Shown: positions 59,250 to 64,000 of the stretch, in pieces
How positions within the stretch are numbered: position 1 is the first letter of the stretch
Layout: the number at the start of each line of letters is the position of its first letter
Source: CAXBCP01 sp963974055
Lineage (GTDB): Bacteria > Pseudomonadota > Alphaproteobacteria > MPNO01 > UBA830
DNA: 64,000 bases
Direction of reading: 5' to 3'
Assembly (NCBI GenBank): GCA_963974055.1
Contig: CAXBCP010000004.1
Coordinates: forward strand, 124,001-188,000
Notes under the pieces: model-generated
Databases searched by the model: none
The model's input: the letters and a program-made list of their open reading frames with translations, nothing else
Told to the model about the DNA's origin: nothing
Program-made: the position numbers and the translations under genes

Positions 59250-60269
59250 ATGATCGGACTTTCAAGAAGCGGCAGAGCAATCTGCACAATGCTGACCGTC
59301 GCGGCCGGCGTCGCGCTGGCCGGCCAGGCGGCCGTGGCCCAGCAGAAGATACGCGTCGGCTATTCGGTCATACCGATTCACCTTCAGCCGCTGGTGTTCA
59401 AGAAGGAATACGGTATTTCCAAGAACGAAGGGGTCAAGTTCTCATCCGAGATGATCCACTTCCGGGGCAGTTCGGCCCAGTTGACGGCGCTGGCCGCCGG
59501 CGAGCTCGATCTCGCGGTTCTTGCGTTCTCGACCTTCGCTGCGGGTATCGTCAATGCGCGCCAGGATATCGTCGCACTTGCCGATGTCGCGCGGGACGGA
59601 CCGCAGTTCTCGTCGGTTTTCGCCGTCAATCAGGACTCGCCGATCAAGACGGTCGGCGACCTGAAGGGCAAGGTCCTTGCGATCAACGGCAAGGGCGGGG
59701 CGGTCGATATGGCGGCGCGGACCGTGCTGCTGAAAGCCGGCCTGAAACCCGGCCTCGACGTCAACATCGTCGAAGCCCGTTTCGGCGCCATGGAAGCCAT
59801 GCTTCGCCAGAAGAAGACCGACGTCGCGGTGTTCGTCGCGCCGTTCTGGGCGCGGGCGCAGATCAAGGGCGGCTTTCGGCCGCTGTTCTATCAGCGTGAC
59901 GGCCTCGGCACGACGCAGTTCCTGCTGTTTGCCGCCAAGAAAGACTGGGTCGCAAAGAACCGCGCGGTGCTCGTCGACTGGATGGAAGACTATGTGCGCG
60001 GCGTGAACTGGCTGCTGGACCCGAAAAACCGGACCAAGGCGACCGAGTATGCGGCGGCGTATTCCAAGCGCAAGCCGGGCCAGCTTTCCTGGGCGTTCCA
60101 GAAGGAATCGGACTACTATCACGATCCGAAGGGCCGGCTCGACGTGCCGGCGTTCCAGAGCAACGTCGATACGCTTCACAAGCTGGGCGTTCTGCGGCGG
60201 ACGATCGACGTCACCAAATACATCGATCACTCGGTCGTCGATGAAGCGGCGGCCCGTATCGGCAAGTAA
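59250..60269 (+). CDS. ABC transporter substrate-binding protein, NMT1/SsuA-like
   Basis: The 339-residue product is the periplasmic receptor for the importer above. It has a signal peptide (hydrophobic core LTVAAGVALAGQAAVA, cleavage near VAQ-QKIRVG), then IRVGYSVIPIHLQPLVFKKE, AAGELDLAVLAFSTFAAGIV and DLKGKVLAINGKGGAVDMAA, the periplasmic NMT1/SsuA/TauA style. The ATG at 59250 follows GGGAGG. It is 115 bases after the second permease and ends in a strong terminator. Ligand could be a sulfonate, a pyrimidine or an aromatic acid. Confidence 0.88.
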   Translation: MIGLSRSGRAICTMLTVAAGVALAGQAAVAQQKIRVGYSVIPIHLQPLVFKKEYGISKNEGVKFSSEMIHFRGSSAQLTALAAGELDLAVLAFSTFAAGIVNARQDIVALADVARDGPQFSSVFAVNQDSPIKTVGDLKGKVLAINGKGGAVDMAARTVLLKAGLKPGLDVNIVEARFGAMEAMLRQKKTDVAVFVAPFWARAQIKGGFRPLFYQRDGLGTTQFLLFAAKKDWVAKNRAVLVDWMEDYVRGVNWLLDPKNRTKATEYAAAYSKRKPGQLSWAFQKESDYYHDPKGRLDVPAFQSNVDTLHKLGVLRRTIDVTKYIDHSVVDEAAARIGK

Positions 60270-60289
60270 CCCGCCCCGAATGCAGCGAA

Positions 60290-60333
60290 ACAGGGCCGTG
60301 CCGGCAGCAATTCCGGCGCGGCCCTGTCGTTTT
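60290..60333 (+). terminator. Rho-independent terminator of the ABC importer operon
   Basis: A 15-pair stem (60290-60304 with 60313-60327, one G-U pair) with an eight-base loop is followed by CGTTTT ending at 60333. It starts 20 bases after the binding-protein stop. It closes the operon 56232-60269. Confidence 0.8.
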
Positions 60334-60402
60334 GAACGTTTTCTCTCCGTCAGGGCAACGCCGGCGTTGTAATCCGCCGCCCGGCATGTCAAACCGCGCG
60401 CC

Positions 60403-62322
60403 ATGTTACAGATCGAAAACCTCACCTACCGGATCGGGCCCCGGGTTTTGCTCGACGAGGCGTCGGCGGCGATTCCGGCCGGCCATTGCGTCGGGCTGGT
60501 CGGGCGGAACGGTACCGGCAAGACGACCCTGCTGCGGCTGATCACCAGTCAGATCGAGGCCGATGGCGGCAGCATCTCGATTCCGCCGCGCTGGCGTATC
60601 GGGATGACCAGTCAGGAAGCGCCCGAAGGCCACGGCACGCTTGTCGATTCCGTGCTGGCGGCCGATACCGAGCTGACGGCGCTGAACGCGGAGGTGGAAA
60701 CCGCCACAGATCCCCAGCGGATATTCGAGATATACGAACGTCTCGGCGAGAAAGAGGCCCATAGCGCGCCGTCGCGGGCGGCCCGTATTCTGGCGGGGCT
60801 CGGTTTCGACGAAGCCGCCCAGCAACGCACGCTCGGCGAATTTTCCGGCGGCTGGCGGATGCGGGTCATGCTCGCCTCGCTGCTGTTTACCAAGCCGGAC
60901 CTGTTGCTGCTCGATGAGCCGACCAACCATCTCGATCTCGAAGCCGCATTGTGGCTGGAGGACTATCTCCGCCGGTATGACGGCACGATCCTGATCGTCA
61001 GTCACGACCGCGGCCTGCTGAACCGGGTATCGCGGGAAATCCTGCATCTCGAAAACAGCACGCTCACCCTGTACCAGGGCGGGTACGACCAGTTCGAAGC
61101 GACCCGGCGGATGCGGCTCGAACAGAACGAACGGGCGCGCGCCAAGCAGGATCTACAGCGCGCCCATATCCAGAGTTTCGTCGACCGCTTCCGCTACAAG
61201 GCGAGCAAGGCGCGCCAGGCGCAGTCGCGGCTGAAAATGCTGGAACGGATGGAGCCGATCGCCGAATACAGCGACGGCGCGCCGGTTACGTTCAATTTCC
61301 CCGATCCCGATCCGCCCCTGTCGCCGCCGCTGTTCAGCGTTCTCAACGCGTCGGTCGGCTATGACGACAAGGCGGTGCTGAGCAAGCTGTCGCTGCGCCT
61401 GGACGAGGACGACCGCGTCGCCCTGCTCGGCGCGAACGGCAACGGCAAGTCGACCCTGATGCGGTTGCTGGCAGGCCGGCTCGAACAGATGTCGGGCACG
61501 CTGACCACCGCGCCGAAACTGCGCGTCGGGTATTTCGCCCAGCACCAGACCGAAGAACTGGACATGGACGCGACGCCGGTGATCGAACTCAGCCGCCGCC
61601 TGCCGGAACACCGCGACGTGCAGCTCCGCAGCCAGCTCGGCCGGTTCGGGTTCAGCCAGCAGCGCGCGGATACGAAAGTCGGGAACCTGTCCGGCGGCGA
61701 AAAGGCGCGGCTTCTGTTCGCGCTGATGACCTGCGAGAAACCCCATATCCTGCTGCTTGACGAGCCCACCAACCATCTCGACGTCGATTCGCGCCAGGCG
61801 TTGATCCAGGCGATCAACAGTTTCGCCGGGGCGGTCGTCATCGTCAGCCACGATCCGCACGTCATCGAACTGACCGCGGACCGGTTCTGGCTGGTCGCCG
61901 ATGGCGGCGTGGCGGCCTATGACGGCGATATGGACGCCTACCGGTCGCTGCTGCTGTCGACCGACCGGAAGAAAAAGAAGGACGCGCCGGCGGCGGCCGT
62001 CGAGCCGGAAGCGGCACCCGTCGTCGAAGCGCCGCCGGTGGACAAGCGCGAACAACGCAAGCAGGCCGCCGAATCGCGTCAGGCCCTTGCGCCGCTGCGC
62101 AAGCAGATCCAGCGGATCGAAAAAAACATCGCCAAATTCCAGACGGAAAAAGCCGAAATAGAGGCGAAAATGGCCGATCCTGAATTGTATGGCGGCGACA
62201 GCGCCCGGCTGGTCGAACTCCAGAAAGACCTCGGCTGGGTATCCGGCCGGATCGCCGAAGCCGAAGGCGTCTGGCTGGGCCTGCAGGAAGAATTCGAACA
62301 GGCCTCGGCGCAGGCCGGTTGA
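60403..62322 (+). CDS. ABC-F family ATPase
   Basis: The 639-residue soluble protein has two ATPase domains and no membrane segments. Walker A motifs are GRNGTGKTTLL near residue 35 and GANGNGKSTLM near 343; signatures are LGEFSGGWRMRVMLASLLFT and GNLSGGEKARLLFALMTCEK, each followed by LLLDEPTNHLD. The linker between the domains is charged and helical (near 215-290), and a C-terminal coiled coil (near 540-635) is present, as in YheS/Uup-type ABC-F proteins that act on ribosomes or replication. It has no ties to transport. Confidence 0.9.
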   Translation: MLQIENLTYRIGPRVLLDEASAAIPAGHCVGLVGRNGTGKTTLLRLITSQIEADGGSISIPPRWRIGMTSQEAPEGHGTLVDSVLAADTELTALNAEVETATDPQRIFEIYERLGEKEAHSAPSRAARILAGLGFDEAAQQRTLGEFSGGWRMRVMLASLLFTKPDLLLLDEPTNHLDLEAALWLEDYLRRYDGTILIVSHDRGLLNRVSREILHLENSTLTLYQGGYDQFEATRRMRLEQNERARAKQDLQRAHIQSFVDRFRYKASKARQAQSRLKMLERMEPIAEYSDGAPVTFNFPDPDPPLSPPLFSVLNASVGYDDKAVLSKLSLRLDEDDRVALLGANGNGKSTLMRLLAGRLEQMSGTLTTAPKLRVGYFAQHQTEELDMDATPVIELSRRLPEHRDVQLRSQLGRFGFSQQRADTKVGNLSGGEKARLLFALMTCEKPHILLLDEPTNHLDVDSRQALIQAINSFAGAVVIVSHDPHVIELTADRFWLVADGGVAAYDGDMDAYRSLLLSTDRKKKKDAPAAAVEPEAAPVVEAPPVDKREQRKQAAESRQALAPLRKQIQRIEKNIAKFQTEKAEIEAKMADPELYGGDSARLVELQKDLGWVSGRIAEAEGVWLGLQEEFEQASAQAG

Positions 62323-62390
62323 CCGTTCCGTGCGGCCCGGCCATCGCCCGCCGCGGGGATATATGTTAATCAGTCCTTCAACGTGACAGC

Positions 62391-62407
62391 GCCCGCCGCG
62401 GGCCTTT
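62391..62407 (+). terminator. Weak hairpin with T run ahead of the GST gene
   Basis: GCCCGC (62391-62396) and GCGGGC (62398-62403) form a tight stem followed by CTTTT. The loop is very short. It lies 13 bases before the GST start and may partly separate it from the ABC-F gene. Confidence 0.3.
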
Positions 62408-62419
62408 TGAGGGGATGAC

Positions 62420-63052
62420 ATGATCGATCTGTACGCCGCACCGACATCCAACGGCCTGCGCGCCAAAATCATGCTCGATGAAACCGGGCTGGACTACACG
62501 CTGCACAATGTGGACCTCGCGGCCGGCGGCAACCGGTCGCCCGAATATCTCGAACTGAACCCGATGGGCCTGATCCCGACGATCGTCGATCCCGACGGGC
62601 CTGCCGGCGCCGACGGAAAGCCCTTCACGCTGTCTCAGTCGATCACGATTCTCATCTATCTTGCCGGCAGGTCCGGCAAGTTCCTGCCCGATCAGGCGAC
62701 GATGGACATGATTTTCTGGCGCGACGTCATGAGCATCGCCACCGATATGACCGGCGTGCTGGCGGCGATCTTCAATATCGGCCGCATGCCGGATCCGCAT
62801 CTGCCGACGATGAACGATTTCGGTGCCCGGTTTAACCGCTACATGAAATACTGGGACGGCCTGATGGCCGACCGCGAATTTGTCGCCGCGGGCGAAGTGA
62901 CTATCGCCGATTTCGCGTTCTATCCCGTGGTTTACCGCGCCAAGGCGGTGACGCCGCAATTCACCGAAGGCTGCCCGAATATAGACCGCTGGTTCGCGGA
63001 AATCGGTGCGCGGCCCGGTGTGCAGAAAGGTATCGATTTCTCCGCCGGCTGA
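62420..63052 (+). CDS. Glutathione S-transferase family protein
   Basis: The 210-residue product has an N-terminal thioredoxin-fold half (MIDLYAAPTSNGLRAKIMLD, cis-proline in NPMGLIPTIVD near 55, SQSITILIYLA near 75) and a helical C-terminal half (VTIADFAFYPVVYRAKAV near 160). The pattern is that of a bacterial GST of the Nu/YghU-like or disulfide-bond group. It sits between an ABC-F gene and an NMT1-like protein gene. Function unknown; such proteins can act in ring isomerisation, dehalogenation or stress. Confidence 0.87.
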   Translation: MIDLYAAPTSNGLRAKIMLDETGLDYTLHNVDLAAGGNRSPEYLELNPMGLIPTIVDPDGPAGADGKPFTLSQSITILIYLAGRSGKFLPDQATMDMIFWRDVMSIATDMTGVLAAIFNIGRMPDPHLPTMNDFGARFNRYMKYWDGLMADREFVAAGEVTIADFAFYPVVYRAKAVTPQFTEGCPNIDRWFAEIGARPGVQKGIDFSAG

Positions 63053-63103
63053 TATGCCGGAAAATCGCTGACATACAACCGAACTATCAAGGAAGCAGAA
63101 AAC

Positions 63104-64000
63104 ATGAAACTCGCCGTTCCCGATCTGATCTCCAACTCGTACATGCCTGCGCCCGCCGCTGTCGAACTCGGTTTCTTCGAAAAGGAAGGGCTCGACATGA
63201 CCTACGAGCTGATCTTCCCCGTCGATGACGCCAACCGGGCCCTGCGCGACGGCACCGTCGATTTCGTCGGCGGCTCCGCGCATTCGACCCTGGCGGCGTT
63301 TCCGGAATGGGAAGGCGCGAAGCTGGTCTGCGCCTTGTCGCAGGGGATGTACTGGCTGCTGGTGGCCAGAACCGATCTGAACATCGCGCTCGGCGATACC
63401 GATGCGCTCAAGGGACTCAATATCGGCGCGGCGCCCTGGGTCGAACTCGGCCTCAAACGCCTGCTGACCGAAGCCGGTCTCGATGTCGGGAAGGACGTGA
63501 ATATCCAGCCGATCCCCGGCACGATCGCGCCCGGCGTATCCTTCGGCGTGACCGCGGCGAAGGCGCTGGAAGAAGGCCGGATCGATGCGTTCTGGGCAAA
63601 CGGCATGGGGGCAGAAGTTGCCGTGACCCGCGGCGTCGGCACGGTCGTGCTCGATCCCCGCCGCGGCGTCGGCCCGGCCGTATCGTTCAACTACACGCAG
63701 CCGACACTGGCCACGACGCAGAAAATGATCGACGAGAACCCGGACGCGGTCGCCGCTGCCGTGCGCGCCATCGTGGCCGTCCAGAAAGCGATCAAGGCGG
63801 ATATCGGCCTCACGACGGAAGTCGGCCGGAAAAGCTTTCCCGAGGCGGAAACCGCGCTGATCGCCCAGGTCGTCGAACGCGATCTCGACTATTACGACGC
63901 AAGGATCACCCCGGAATTCGTTACCGGCATGAACGCGTTTTCCCGCGACATGGGGCTGATGACCGGCAATCCGTCCTACGAGGACGTGGTCGCCACCCAG
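63104..64000 (+). CDS. NMT1/SsuA-like substrate-binding protein, partial, without a signal peptide
   Basis: The open frame runs from the ATG at 63104 (AAGGAAG eight bases before) to the window edge without a stop, 299 codons. It opens MKLAVPDLISNSYMPAPAAV, then ELGFFEKEGLDMTYELIFPV, LRDGTVDFVGGSAHSTLAAF, LKGLNIGAAPWVELGLKRLL and ALEEGRIDAFWANGMGAEVA, the order seen in NMT1/SsuA-type binding proteins. No signal peptide or hydrophobic leader exists, so it may be cytoplasmic, as in enzymes or sensors derived from the fold (for example THI5/NMT1-like proteins). The C-terminus is missing because the window ends. Confidence 0.8.
   Translation, partial: MKLAVPDLISNSYMPAPAAVELGFFEKEGLDMTYELIFPVDDANRALRDGTVDFVGGSAHSTLAAFPEWEGAKLVCALSQGMYWLLVARTDLNIALGDTDALKGLNIGAAPWVELGLKRLLTEAGLDVGKDVNIQPIPGTIAPGVSFGVTAAKALEEGRIDAFWANGMGAEVAVTRGVGTVVLDPRRGVGPAVSFNYTQPTLATTQKMIDENPDAVAAAVRAIVAVQKAIKADIGLTTEVGRKSFPEAETALIAQVVERDLDYYDARITPEFVTGMNAFSRDMGLMTGNPSYEDVVATQ

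Noticed and set aside
1..64000. tRNA genes, rRNA, CRISPR arrays, insertion sequences, integrases and phage genes
   Set aside because: None was seen. No repeated spacer pattern, no transposase motif and no cloverleaf-like element was recognised on reading; a covariance-model scan for RNA genes would be the decisive test.

Overview
The window looks like chromosomal DNA of a free-living alphaproteobacterium of the Rhodospirillales or Rhodobacterales kind. By eye it is about 60 percent GC. It is dense with binding-protein-dependent transporters (TRAP, TAXI, TctC/Bug, NMT1-type ABC), contains a TTAA-N7-TTAAC box of the CtrA type, and carries many catabolic enzymes. The genus cannot be fixed from sequence alone. 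I see no tRNA, rRNA, CRISPR array, phage gene or insertion sequence. About 58 protein genes are supported, and the last one runs off the right edge.

Layout. (1) 1-9.0 kb, plus strand: a DctPQM TRAP transporter behind a likely sigma-54 promoter, an amidohydrolase/deaminase, a second TRAP system (fused permease plus TAXI receptor) and a LysR regulator. (2) 9.2-17.2 kb, plus strand: an orphan TctC-type binding protein, an amidohydrolase, HyuA/HyuB and two overlapping creatinase-fold (M24) genes whose metal sites are degenerate. (3) 17.2-28.0 kb, mixed strands: MmgE/PrpD, a CPBP protease, a UbiD decarboxylase with two small envelope genes, a small isolated transcription unit, an alpha/beta hydrolase, a D-2-hydroxyacid dehydrogenase, a second orphan TctC protein, quinone oxidoreductase, amidohydrolase and VOC genes. 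(4) 28.1-35.4 kb, minus strand: a tight seven-gene operon (MBL hydrolase, rhodanese, UbiD, ACMSD-like amidohydrolase, IorA-like and IorB-like oxidoreductase subunits, TauD-type dioxygenase). (5) 35.5-42.2 kb, plus strand and divergent from it: an XRE regulator, a TPR/2-oxoglutarate-oxygenase-like protein, a PyrK/PyrD-like pair, an acyl-CoA ligase and a quinone oxidoreductase. (6) 42.2-50.4 kb: a vWA protein, a third UbiD, an ACR3 arsenite exporter, an Atm1-type ABC exporter, DinB, a flavin monooxygenase and a short LOV photoreceptor. (7) 50.3-64.0 kb: two amidohydrolase-2 proteins (one of the gamma-resorcylate decarboxylase type), a second acyl-CoA ligase, an alcohol dehydrogenase, a divergent M20 peptidase, a GlcG/HbpS protein with a complete NMT1-type ABC importer, an ABC-F protein, a GST and a further NMT1-like protein.

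How the parts may work together. The theme is uptake and breakdown of small organic acids, probably aromatic or N-heterocyclic. The transporters bring substrate in. Molybdenum hydroxylase, flavin monooxygenase and 2-oxoglutarate dioxygenase would oxidise it. UbiD and metal-dependent decarboxylases would remove carboxyl groups. Amidohydrolases, HyuAB and the M24 proteins would open C-N bonds, and the acyl-CoA ligases with dehydrogenases would pass products to central metabolism. The best candidate for an undescribed system is the divergent pair of gene sets around the XRE regulator (28.1-42.2 kb). The enzyme classes are recognised from motifs. Their substrates are inference and cannot be read from the sequence.
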